Assembly (NCBI RefSeq): GCF_030272615.1
Contig: NC_081408.1
Span: forward strand, 203,278,191 to 203,342,190
DNA length: 64,000 nucleotides
From: Cryptomeria japonica
Lineage: Eukaryota; Streptophyta; Pinopsida; Cupressales; Cupressaceae
Reading direction: 5' to 3'
A model generated the notes under the pieces. The model made no database searches. It worked only from the letters and a program-made list of their open reading frames with translations, and was not told the DNA's origin. Shown here one piece after another: positions 34,092-44,850 of the stretch. A program made the translations under genes and the position numbers. The stretch's first letter is position 1. The number at the start of each line of letters is the position of its first letter.

Positions 34092-37000
34092 ATGGCAGAT
34101 ACTTCTTCATGTGACCATCTTACTCCATACAATTATCATACCTGGAAAGCACATATGACTAGACTTCTCATGTCTAAGGGGTTATGGTCTTGTTTGGATG
34201 AGGTTCAACCTCTCTTGAAAAGACCCTTTGAGGTTCTACATCACATGAAAAAAATGGATGAGGCCATGGGTTTGATATCCTTACATGTTACAAAGAGTCT
34301 TCTTTTTCACCTAGAGTGTTGCATAACTCGTCAGTCTTAATGGAATAAGTTTCATGATATTTTTGGCAACATTAATCAGTTTAGGGCACTTCAGATTGAG
34401 GCAGAATTGACCACCTTGGCACCTAATTCTTTTCCATCTATTGTGGATTTCATGATGAAATTGAAATCACTATGAGAATTGTTCCAGGGTTGTGGTAAGA
34501 ATAAAATAGACACCGAGTGTATATACATGATTCTTTTTAGGCTTCGAGATTCCTTTCAGATATTCTCTTCTACCTTATGTTCCACCATGGATGATTTGGG
34601 CACATGACTTACCATACCTTTATTTGAGGTATCCTGTGATAGGTTGACATGAGAGCAGTCCCACCTCACATAGTTGGATACTCTCCCTTGTTCTAAGAAC
34701 CAAGCATTGGTACCTTAGCCATCTCAGGGGAAGAAGAAGAAGCAGAAAGTGAAGTTGAAATAAAAACTTTGCTGGCAATGAGAGTTCTTCCAAGCCACCA
34801 CCAAAGTTTACTTAAAAACCACAATCCAACCCTAAGAAGGGTAATTATTCTAAGTCTGGTGAGTCTTCCTCCAAGACTAAGAAGAAATCAGGTGATCCTT
34901 GCAGTTTTAGTGGAAAGGAAGGACATCTAGTTTCCAGGTGTTGGAAATGATTAGAGGCTTTAGAGGAGGCCATGTAGTAGCATCACATCACCTCACCTCA
35001 GACACCTTCCCCACCCATAGGGAAAGTTTATGCTCTTTTTTGCATGAGCATTTCCTTCATGATCCACTTGGATCCTAGATTTTGGTGCTTCTCATCGTAT
35101 GACACACACTCAGGAGTTTATCACCGCACTTTCCTAAGAAGACTTTGGCATGATATTTTTGGTCATGTCAATTACAGATATCTACAATAGATGAGTACAC
35201 AGGTAATAGTGATTGGGCTCCAATAGATTTCCTATACCGATGGTGTTTGTTGGGGTTGTGTACTTGGGAAAAATAACTGGGATTCTTTTCCTCTTAGTGG
35301 ATCTACACATGCTATGGCTCCCTTGGAGTTAGTACATAGTGACCTCATGTAATTTGTAACTCCTTTTTCAGGGGCTAGATATGTGCTCATATTTATTGAT
35401 AACTTCTCCAAATGTACATGGGTGTACTTTCTTAAGTACAAGTCTAATATCTTTGATTCATTTTGAATCTTTAAGATATTTGTGGAGAAGCATAGTGGAA
35501 TTCCTTTGAGGAAGATACACACAAATAATCGAGTTGGGGGGGGTGTATCTGAATCAGGCCTTCAATGATTTTTGCACTGAGGATGGTTTACAACATTAGT
35601 CTACAGTACCCTATACCCCTTAGCAGAATGGTGTTGTTGAGAGAAACAATAGGACTTTACGAGAGATGGCCAATTGTATGATTTTAGTCATGGTCTATGG
35701 ATTCTTCTTTTTGTGTTGAGGCAGTCAATTTTGCCACTTATATTTAGAATTGGATGCCTCATAAGGCATTATGACATATGACTCTTGAGAAGGCTTGGAC
35801 CCATGTTAAGCCCGATGTTTCTACATTTTGAGTATTTGGCTATGAGGCTTGGGCATTTATTCCTAATACTCAAAGGAAATAAATAGAGAGAAACAGACAA
35901 CCACTCATATTTGTTGGAAACTGTGAGGATGTGAAGGCATAAAAGTTATTTTATCCTCATTCTAGAGATGTCTTATTTCGACAAGATGTCTAGTTTGATG
36001 AGAACTTTCCTCTGATAGATTCCCCTTCACCAACTTCTACCTCACTACCTAATCCTCCCTCTTCATCTCTTAAGGATTGTTTATCTCTTGAGGATGATGC
36101 ATATGTTGATCCACCACCCCCACTACCACTAGATCCATTGTATTTTCCCAAGTGGGGCTGCTTTACTATAGAGTTAGATGTCTCTATGGCACATGACCCT
36201 TCAGATACCCATCGTACATGATCACAAACTTCAGGTGCTAGTCTCTTGAGTCATGCCATTTCGGATGATCCTCAGAGGTTTTTAGAGGTGACAGGACAAC
36301 CTAAGTAGGATAGGGCTATGGATGAGGAGTATTCTTCTTTGATGAAGAATCATACTTGGGATCTTTGTTCTCTTCCTAAGGGAAGAAAGTTGGTTTGGTG
36401 TAAGTGGGTGTATCATATGAAGTTGATGAATAATGATGAACAACAAATACCCTAACTAGTACGTAGAGGGGGGGGGAGCATAATTCATTACATACAAAAA
36501 CTTCTCTATAACTTATCAAGTTAAGACAATGCTAACCGGTTGTCTTCATTACAGAACTTAACCAAGGCAATACCAGTTAAATATAGTAAGACTTCAGATA
36601 ACATAAACCGGTAAAACTAAACACTTCAAATACATTCAATACTTGATAACTACTTCACCCATAAACATATGCATGTTGTGTATCAACAATATCATAACCA
36701 TTAGCTCTGCATGCATAGTCACTTAAAAAAAGAATGCTTAATAATCACAAGAAAAATGCACAACTCATGACACACAGATTTTTCACATGGAAACCCAAAT
36801 GGGAAAATCCACGATGGGGATGGATACCCACAAGCTTGTTTTTAACTCTTTTGAAGCTCGTTCTGTTAGGATCTTAGTCCAGTTAAAGACTTTACAATAA
36901 GGTTCTGCTAGGAACCGATCATGTTAAAGATCACCTAGTTAAGGGATAGCTATATAACCCTGTTAAAGGTTGAAACCTTGTTAAAGGTTACATTGCTAGA

Positions 37001-39190
37001 GGATTTAAAGAACTCAATTAACTTCAGTCACCTAGTTAGAGGATTTACAATAAGCCTATTAAAGCTACCCGATAAAGGGATTTTCCTTATGTTGAAATTG
37101 TTAGAAGACAACAAGTAAAACTCTAATCTGAAAACAACACTATATGCTAAGGCAGATCCTTTTCATTTCCCCTACTCTGCAATCACACTCTACAGTTTTC
37201 ACTCACTGGTCTTGCAAGTATCTCATCACTTGGATACATACACAAATTTTGCCAACAACTTACAATAACAAACATCTTCGACCTTATAGACAACAATTAG
37301 GTCGGTAACATAAACCCTAAACCCTAACCATCTTAAGTTTACAATTACAAGGGGTCCAATCCTTACCATCCAAACACCTTTCATAGAATGAAACAATCTC
37401 AAATAGATCACAAGTCATTCTGCATTGTCTATTCTTCACCACACATAGAAATTAGTAACCCATCACTCTTTCTTCTCATACCACTTAGAAGAATGTTCAT
37501 TCCTGAGGTAGACATCTAATGCAGTTAGTCTTCACATGCACAATCCTCAAGGAAATCCTTCATGTGCACAAAACTGATATGGCATCTCGGTCTCATCCTT
37601 ATTTCTTAGCTAGCTCATCATAGAATTCACCAGTTGCATCACACAAGCTAGATTGCCAAACCGGAAACCCTAGAACTAAGACTACCAACCAATAGTCACA
37701 CTTAGTGAAACCCTAACACCAGTTCACTACATCTCTTTATACCAGTTCTCCAAATTGATCATCAATAACAACTTCTTCCCAATCTTCATACTAGTTGACC
37801 TGTACTTATTGACATCAATGACAATATATATTATCATCATATTATCATATCATCATATGCCAACAGAAGTATGCTACAAATGGTTCAATAGATAAGTACA
37901 AAGAACATCTTGATGTGAATGGGTTTTCTCAAGTTAAGGGTATTGATTACTCTGAGCCCTTTGCTCCTATTGCCAAGATTAATTATATTTTCTTTGTACT
38001 ATCACTTGCAGCTTCATAGGGATGGTGAGTTTTTTAGATGGATGTAAAGAGTGCCTTCTTGCATGGAGACTTACATAAGGATATCTATATGGAGCAGCCT
38101 TAGGGACTTGTGTAGGACACTTCTTTGGTTTTCATAATTAGGTGTTCATTATATGGTCTCAAACAAGCCCCTCGGGATTGGTATGACAACATGGACTCTT
38201 TTTTGCTCTACTCTTAATTCACTCGCTATCATTCCAATCCCATAGTTTACATTCAATGTATAGAGGATGATCTTTTGATTCTTGTGCTATATGTTGATGA
38301 TCTTATTATTACAGGTAGCTCATCCTCTATGATTCAGATTGTTTAGAGAGCTTTGGTGGAGTAGTTTGAGATGACAACTCTCAGTCTTCTGCACTATTTT
38401 CTTTGTCTATAGGTTGTTCAGTCTTCAAATGGGAGTTCCATATATCAACAAAGGTATGCTCTTGAAGTGCTCCAAACATTCGACATGCTTGATTGCAAGC
38501 CTTCCCCCACACCATTTCAGTCGGGTGTTGTTTTGTCCTCCACTTTTTGTACTCCTTCAATAGATTCTATATTATACAAGCAGTTGGTTGGCAGATTGTT
38601 GTACCTGACGCATTCAAGTCCTGATCTTTCCTTTGCAGTTGGCCTTGGATATAGGTTCTCACATGATCCACATGAGAGCCATTGGAAAGCCGCCAAAAGT
38701 ATTTGAGGTACATTCAAGGCACTTCATAGTATGGCATTCACTACACATCAGAGGCTCCTCACATAGTTGGCTTCACTAACTCAGATTGGGTTGGTGATGT
38801 CGATGATCGAAAGTCTACTTTTGGATTTGTTTTGTGTCTTGGTTATGGTCCTGTTACATGGTCTTGCAAGAAGTAATCTCCTATTGCATTATCATCTACA
38901 AAGGCTAAGTACTGAGCAGCAATGTTAGCCAGCCAGGAGATTTTATGGCATTGACAGTTGTTGAAAGAGTTTAGTTTTTCTCCTAATAGTCCCACACTTC
39001 TTTGGTGCAATAATAAGAGTGCTATACACATTTCTTGCAATCCAGTGGAGCATCAGTAGATGAAGCACATTGAGATCCATATGCACTTCATCTAGAAGTT
39101 GATTCAAGATAGTTCACTTGAGTACATTCCTATAGAGGAGCAAGATGCTAACATCTTCATGAAATCTTTGGCATCATCATGCTATCTTCA
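34092..39190 (+). pseudogene. E2 gag-pol polyprotein (Ty1/Copia), broken
   Basis: Gag starts at 34092 (MADTSSCDHLTPYNYHTWKA). A zinc knuckle near 34900 has lost one Cys (CSFSGKEGHLVSRC). The integrase catalytic core spans about 35310-35700 with LVHSDL, an IHTNNR segment where the second catalytic Asp is Asn, and NGVVERNNRTLREMAN. RT begins near 36380 (LVWCKWVYHMK), is interrupted by the solo LTR, and resumes after 37870 (SQVKGIDYSEPFAP). An intact LYVDDLIITG box lies near 38290. A C-terminal RNase H at about 38580-39180 includes VGRLLYLTHSSPDLSFAVG. The order integrase before RT marks it as Copia. Stop codons occur in every domain. Confidence 0.9.
36424..37865 (-). mobile_element. Solo LTR of a SIRE-like element inside E2
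   Basis: A 1442-base TG...CA block flanked by GAAGT (36419-36423 and 37866-37870). Removing it restores the E2 RT reading frame without a shift. On the minus strand it begins TGTTGGCATATG. Near its minus-strand 3' end (plus 36470) is a C-run. It shares a block near 36770-36835 with the LTRs of E3 and E5. There is no internal coding region or second LTR, so it arose by LTR-LTR recombination. It contains a short CCCTAAACCCTAA run (about 37314) that is not telomeric. Confidence 0.88.
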
Positions 39191-39445
39191 GTTGTGCTCT
39201 ATGCTTGGGGTGAAGGAAATTGTCCTTGGGGGTTCTTTTTGAGGCCTTCCTTCCTTCATGGTTTTTTTAGCATGCTTTCATCTCATATAGGAGAGGAGTT
39301 TTTTCCCACTGGGTTTTCTCTTTTTTCTCTATTTTATAGAGATTTCATTGTACTTGGGTACCTCATTAGGCTTTGTTGTTGGGACCAATTTTTTGCTTTC
39401 ATGCATGTAGTCCTTAGTTTTTTTAGCTTCTCCCTAAGTTCATCT

Positions 39446-39455
39446 AAAGGGGGGG
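39446..39455 (+). promoter_or_regulatory. E2 polypurine tract
   Basis: AAAGGGGGGG directly before the TG of the 3' LTR, as expected for a Copia element. Confidence 0.9.
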
Positions 39456-39812
39456 TGTTGGAGTAATAAATTTTTTCACTTAATTAATTAAATCATATTA
39501 AGTTTTTAATTAAGTCACCTTTTACTTTATTTTCACTTAAGCTAAATTTAGGAAGCTAAACTTAGGCCCATTAATAATTATTTCATTATTAATTATTAAT
39601 TGCTTTTAGGTTTTATGTTTTCTAGGTTTGATCTCCTTTTATAAGGATTGATCCCTTCTGTAAATCTTAAACTCATTATTATTATTACATATTCTTTCCC
39701 TGGCATTTCAAAGTGATCTTTGTGTTTTCTGTGAATCTTTCATTGGTGTGATAGGTTATTTGCGTACAGGTGCTCACTGGGTTCTGTGAGGTTGTATTTC
39801 ACAACTTTAACA
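39456..39812 (+). repeat. E2 3' LTR
   Basis: Starts TGTTGGAGTAATAAA and ends CAACTTTAACA, followed by target duplication GTTTG. It pairs with 32597-32949. Confidence 0.95.
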
Positions 39813-39817
39813 GTTTG

Positions 39818-39852
39818 AACCAAGGAATGTCTTGAAAAGTGCACCTATATCC
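39818..39852 (-). mobile_element. 35-bp LINE sliver between E2 and E3
   Basis: Sequence between the E2 target duplication and the E3 LTR. Because LINE sequence lies to the left of E2 and to the right of E3 in the same orientation, this sliver should be LINE as well. It is too short to prove alone. Its last five bases (TATCC) are the probable E3 target duplication. Confidence 0.45.
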
Positions 39853-40942
39853 TATTGGAAAGAGACATTGCATAGATGATAGGATGTTGTCATTGATGGC
39901 AACTAATGTCAGAAATCCCATCCACAGTTCATGATTTGTTCATACTGGAAGTGTCATTGAGCTTTGGTTAGGTTTGGTGAGATAGAACAAGACATCCAAT
40001 AGAATACAATATTTTGGGTTGCGGATCTTTGGAAAGCTTTATGGAAGTGTTATTTACTATATTATAAGTTTGTGGCCTTTGGTGATGATTCTTGAGTGAG
40101 TCTTAAGGTTCGGTGTATAGGTATTTGGGTTGAACAGTGATCGTCAACAGTCTCATATGAATAATCATTGTGTGGATTATGTGGATTGGCTTTGGTGACT
40201 GTAATTGTGTTTGAGGATGATTAGCTGACATGTGGAAAGCATGTGGAAAATTATTTTTGGTCTGCATATGTATTTGAGTTCAGATTGAGCTGACTTAGTA
40301 TACACATTTCATTTGTGTGATGTGTTTTTTGGCTCACATCTTGATGACCTAATTTGATGTTGCAGATATATAAGAATGATTGATATTGTCATTTTTTATA
40401 TTGGTGGTTGTGTGGAAAGTATTTGTGAGTGATTGTGTGCATTTTCACGTGTTTAAGTAAAGTATTTGTGCTCCCAAAAATTGTAGAACAACAAAACATA
40501 GCAGTATAGCAGAGCAGTATACTACGTGCTTAACTGGAACTGTATTTTGGCATTTGCAGATATTATTTATTAGTTTAGACATTCCAATTATCTTTTGTAA
40601 TAATTTTGTAAGGTAGTTAGCCTTCTAGGGTTGTAGTCCTAATTGTAAATTGAGTAGTGAGCTCTAGGCAGTGTACCCAAATGCATGTGTATTCCCTTTA
40701 TGTAGTATTTCTATACTTCTAAAAGAGTATATTAATATTGTGGGTTTAAATCCAACTATGGTTTTTCCCTTAATCAGATTTCCACATAAAAATATTGGTT
40801 TTATGATGTTGTGGATAATTTCTTAATGTGTTTGCATCTTTCTTTTGTTTATTTACATTAGATGGTTGAAGAATCAGATAAACAATGTAAAACTTATAGA
40901 TCATTGATTCACCCCCCTTCTCAGTGTTCCTTGATTCTAATA
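39853..40942 (+). repeat. E3 5' LTR
   Basis: Starts TATTGGAAAGAGACATTG (an eroded TGTTGG) and ends TTGATTCTAATA. It pairs with 59907-61081 over its whole length with considerable divergence. The block at 40736-40805 (TTGTGGGT, then TGGTTTTTCCCTTA, then TTTCCACATAAAAAT) is shared with other SIRE-like LTRs in the window. Confidence 0.88.
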
Positions 40943-40943
40943 A

Positions 40944-40957
40944 TCAGTATCAAAGCC
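40944..40957 (+). promoter_or_regulatory. E3 primer-binding site (initiator Met tRNA)
   Basis: TCAGTATCAAAGCC, two bases after the LTR end, is TGGTATCAGAGCC with three transition-type changes. Confidence 0.8.
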
Positions 40958-42070
40958 TCGTTCCTCAGGAAAATCCTAATAGCTTGAAGAGGATCCAGGA
41001 AGGTAAATCAATAACTTCCAGTAGTATTCAACAACAGTTTATTGTTTCTCTTGAGGATCTTGATCAAGCCCAAGCTGAGGTCATGCAGATGAAACTGAAT
41101 CTTAGAGATGCTGAGAAATTCATCTAATCATTGAAAGATTAGTTGAACAAGTCAAGCGAGAAGAGAAAGGAACTTGTTGATAAGCTAAAGGAGAAACAGA
41201 GCCAAAGCATTGATGACCAAGTCTTGAAGGAGAAGATAGAGGAATGTGAGAAGCCTGCTAGAGAGAATGTAGTTTAGAAGAATTAGATGGAAGCTATTGT
41301 GATGAAATTGAAAAAGTAGGTTGAAACAAGAAATAATAAAGAAGAGAGCCTTAATTAGTCTTTGAAAGATAAATCTGAAGAATGTTGCAGACTTGATTGT
41401 GAGAATGACCAACTAAAGCATTATTTGCATGAAACCAAGAAAGAACTTGGAAAGAAAATTCTTCTTCTTAGATATGGTCTCGAAGCTACAAATGAGTACA
41501 AGGAAAAGTTCAGAATCAGTTCAGCCAAACTTGATGAGATGCTTGAAAGACAGAAGAATGCTAATGACACTAGAGGTCTTGGATTTGAGAAAGGTGAAAG
41601 CTCTAGATTTGGTCAAGAAAATACCAAATCAACACATCAGAAGAACAATTCTAGAAGGCCTCCGGTAAGGCAGCTTAATGCTCATAATTTCAATGGTAAC
41701 TATTTTGTTTACAATAAATTTGGTCATATGGCAAGTCAATGTAGAAATAGGATGAATAATAATGGTACATCTTCCTTAGGTCAATGCTTTAAATGCAATA
41801 AGTATTTGCATAAGGATAATGAAAGCAGAAGTGTGATGAACAATTTTCAACATAGGAGAAATGTCAGATTAGGTTTGGACATGTTTCTAATCAATGCACA
41901 TCAAGAGAAAATCAGATGAACTTTAGGCCTATGCAAGGAAATGTTATTTTCTATGCTTGCAACAAGTCTAGTCACATTGCAAAAAACTGCAGAAGCAGAA
42001 ATATGAATAGGAGTGGTCTCGTAGACAAGAACAAGAATGTGAAGGAAGATGTGAAAGGAAAGAAAATTTG
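40958..42070 (+). pseudogene. E3 gag-like protein: coiled coil and four zinc knuckles
   Basis: A broken frame begins near 40960 and reads long Lys/Glu-rich coiled coil (FIVSLEDLDQAQAEVMQMKL to the open segment 41362-41919). It includes AKLDEMLERQKNANDTRGLG, the hallmark preceding the knuckles in SIRE-type gag. Four CCHC knuckles follow: YFVYNKFGHMASQC (first two Cys lost), CFKCNKYLHKDN, a frame-shifted FGHVSNQC, and CYACNKSSHIAKNC, which is intact. A frameshift lies near 41870. The usual N-terminal Copia gag domain is not visible. The same architecture occurs in E5. Confidence 0.8.
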
Positions 42071-42613
42071 ATAAGATCAAAGATCAAATAACGAAGATGT
42101 GGGTTAAGAAGAGTGATTCAGAAGCAAGAAGTGGATCTGCACTTGATTCCAATGTTGGAACTACATATGGTAACTAGGTAAGGCATTCAACCTTAGTGGA
42201 GTTTTCGTGAAAAACCTATAAACCCCCTGTTTGAGATTTGTGCCTGATTCTGATAGGTTACAAAAGTTGTATTTAATGATTGCAGATATTTTTGAAGGAG
42301 TTCTGGAAGAGTATGAATAGATTTGAAGATCCACAAAAGATGTTTGTGGAATACAAAGTATCCAGGAGTATTATAGAAAAAGTGCATGTATTACATTGAA
42401 AAGTAAGATATGTGGAAGATAAAAAGTGATTTAGTCACTTCATTTCTCACTTTGCATTCAAAGATAAGAAAAGAGAGCTTTGCAAGAATAATTTTTAGAG
42501 ACTAAAGTGTGAAAGAAAATTTCTCAGGTGATTCAATAAGAAACCCTAATCTAGTGGACAAGATACCTCATGGTGACACTTTTTTTTTAAGTTTGAAGCT
42601 TAAATTTCTTAAA

Positions 42614-44095
42614 ATGGCTACCTATAGAATTGAAACCCTGTCTAGTCATTGACATCACTGAAAGGGATCGACGAGACTTTAAAAGGAATCCACTCATATC
42701 CATGGAGGACAATCCGAAGAGCACATTTTCATCCATACCACACGGTGTTTTGTATATTAAGGATGTTGGAGCTTGGAAGCACACAAATGTTGAATCTATA
42801 CACCAAGTAGATGGCAGATGAGGTTGGTAATCTAAAAATTGAATTCAAAGCTATGGAAGATAAGGGTTTTGCATAATTTGTCATATTTTTGGTGTTTGAT
42901 GAACCCGAATGGGTTTAGTATGTTTTGAGAAGAATGCATGATTAATTCATGTGGCTGCATAAACTATTCAAAATCATGAAGAACATAATTAGGGATCTTA
43001 CTGGTTTATGTTCATCTAGATAGTAGCCCTCACTGAAGGTTGTGAAGAATAAGATTGTTACAAATGCAACTAGATCAAAATTTTATTGAAGAGCAATGAC
43101 TATCAATGATATTTTGGATCATGATGTTAAGTTTGCATCAATGATGATTGGGTGCAAGGTTTAGTATTCCAGCAAGGAGAATTCTATTTGTAGAATAGAA
43201 ATATATGCTGCATATGAGATGATGAAATAAAATAAGAAGTATGACCTATGTGAAATACTCTAGAGTGAGCTAATAAAGAACTTGAAGAAGATTAAGGAAA
43301 ACAAGAAAAATTCATTCAAATAAGAAAATTTGATCCTATGTTTGTTTTTCTACTTCATAAATGAAGCTCTAGGAGTAGCAAAAGTTCAATGGCCTTTTGA
43401 CAAACCTATGGGAGTTTAGGTTAGAGAATATTTGTATAAATCCAATGACTCTAAGGTCCGAAATGCAAATATTTGGGGATACTTCAAGAATTTTCAGAAG
43501 GAAATGCATGAGAGGGAGAGAATCCCTAAGTTTATAGTAGGAAAATATTAGGATACAATCTTCTTCATGGTGGATATAGATCAGTGTTTGATGGAATTTG
43601 TTGAGCCCCATACTATATGGATCATGCCCATGGGGTATGAGGTTGATGAGCAGATTTTAGAAATGTATGCTCAAAATATGTTAAGCAAGCGTTAGATCCC
43701 TCAAAGGAAAGATTTGGAACATATGTAGAGAAGAATCTAAAATTGCACCATCAATTCAAAAGGATATAAATCAAGAAAAAAGTCAAGAAGGAAGAATAGG
43801 CTTATGCTAAAATCATAAGAATTTCTAAAGAAGTAGTCTAGAAAGAAAGAGAGAGGAACATCCTCTTTGAAGAGAAGATTGTAAAGATGGCCAAACTAGA
43901 AATTGTTGCACCTAAGCCTAAGAAAACAAGAAGCATAGCTCCCTTGTCTGGTCCACAAAAGCCTGCAAGATCTTTAATCAATTCATCCGATGGTGGTGAG
44001 AAGAGAAAGAAGATAGTAAGATTTGTCACTGTGGATGATGAAGAAATAGAGTTGGATGAAGCTATTGGTTCCCAAATGAATAGATCCTAGATTCT
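42614..44095 (+). pseudogene. E3 ORF2, N-terminal half, unknown family
   Basis: Probable start at ATG 42614 or in the overlapping frame at 42630. Recognisable segments: STFSSIPHGVLYIKDVGAWK (about 42720-42780); VQWPFDKPMG (43390); WGYFKNFQKEMHERERIPKF (about 43475-43535); FFMVDIDQCLMEFVEPH (about 43563-43610); MGYEVDEQILEMYAQNML; and the basic open segment 43887-44090 (VRFVTVDDEEIELDEA). Each has a collinear counterpart in E5 ORF2. There are many stops. It ends where E4 is inserted near 44.1 kb. No RT, integrase or protease motif is found. Function unknown; position suggests an element-encoded protein that replaced pol. Confidence 0.7.
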
Positions 44096-44850
44096 AGAGG
44101 AATTCCCACTAACTCAATGACAAAAAAAGATTGGTCATGGCCAATGAACAAGACTTAGCACAAAGGCTGCAATCTTCTACTCTTTAGGCACAGCAAGACC
44201 TAGGTGGGAATCCATGTTGCAATGTTTCACGACATTTAAAATTTACATGGACAAACATTGCAGCTTTTAGTAGATGCTTTCAATGAAAATATACCAAGGA
44301 AAAGTAAGATATACTATGAATTCTTTATTAAACCTTAGTTTTTGTTACTTTTCCTACATTCAAAACTGATTCTAATCTATTCTACTCCTAATGTAGAAGA
44401 ACTGTAAAATGAAATATAAAAGGTGAACTAAGAATGTTGAAATGATCCTAAAACCAAGAAAAGTATGACCAGTGTCTATTCGAGGGAAATACAGAGTCAA
44501 ATAACAAATTTAAAGATAGACAATATGATGGTATCAATATTAGAATCCAATACTAAGCAATCTCGACTTGCTTAGAATCAAACTAAGAATATATCCATTA
44601 ACTTCCTCACAAAACCTCTCACATAAATGTTGCAATATTCAAGACAAAATTGAATTCATTTACTTGAAATAAAGCCTATCAAGATATACACATTCTCCAT
44701 TAAAGAAGATGAATTGAAAATGTCATTAACATAACAATTCATACAACACCATACAACAAATTTGAAAAAGAAAAGAATGTTCTCTTTATTGATTTTTGGT
44801 ATAAAATGATACATTCATGATAAAAGGTTGTTCTAAAAATCTATAGAAGA
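44096..44850. other. E4 trailer, no coding
   Basis: AT-rich sequence between the E3 ORF2 break and the end of ORF A. No LTR partner of the 57.6-57.9 kb region could be seen here. Confidence 0.4.

Larger units (their letters stand above)
32592..39817 (+). mobile_element. E2: Ty1/Copia element with target duplication
   Basis: LTRs of about 355 bases at 32597-32949 and 39456-39812 are flanked by GTTTG at 32592-32596 and 39813-39817. A primer site for initiator Met tRNA, a G-run polypurine tract and a full Copia-order polyprotein (gag, integrase, RT, RNase H) are present. A solo LTR of another family lies within it. Without that insert the element is about 5.8 kb. It is inserted in a LINE. Stop codons and frameshifts show it is inactive. 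Confidence 0.95.

Noticed and set aside
37313-37332. Telomere-like CCCTAAA repeat
   Set aside because: Only two units inside a solo LTR; a similar short run at 57842 is also isolated.
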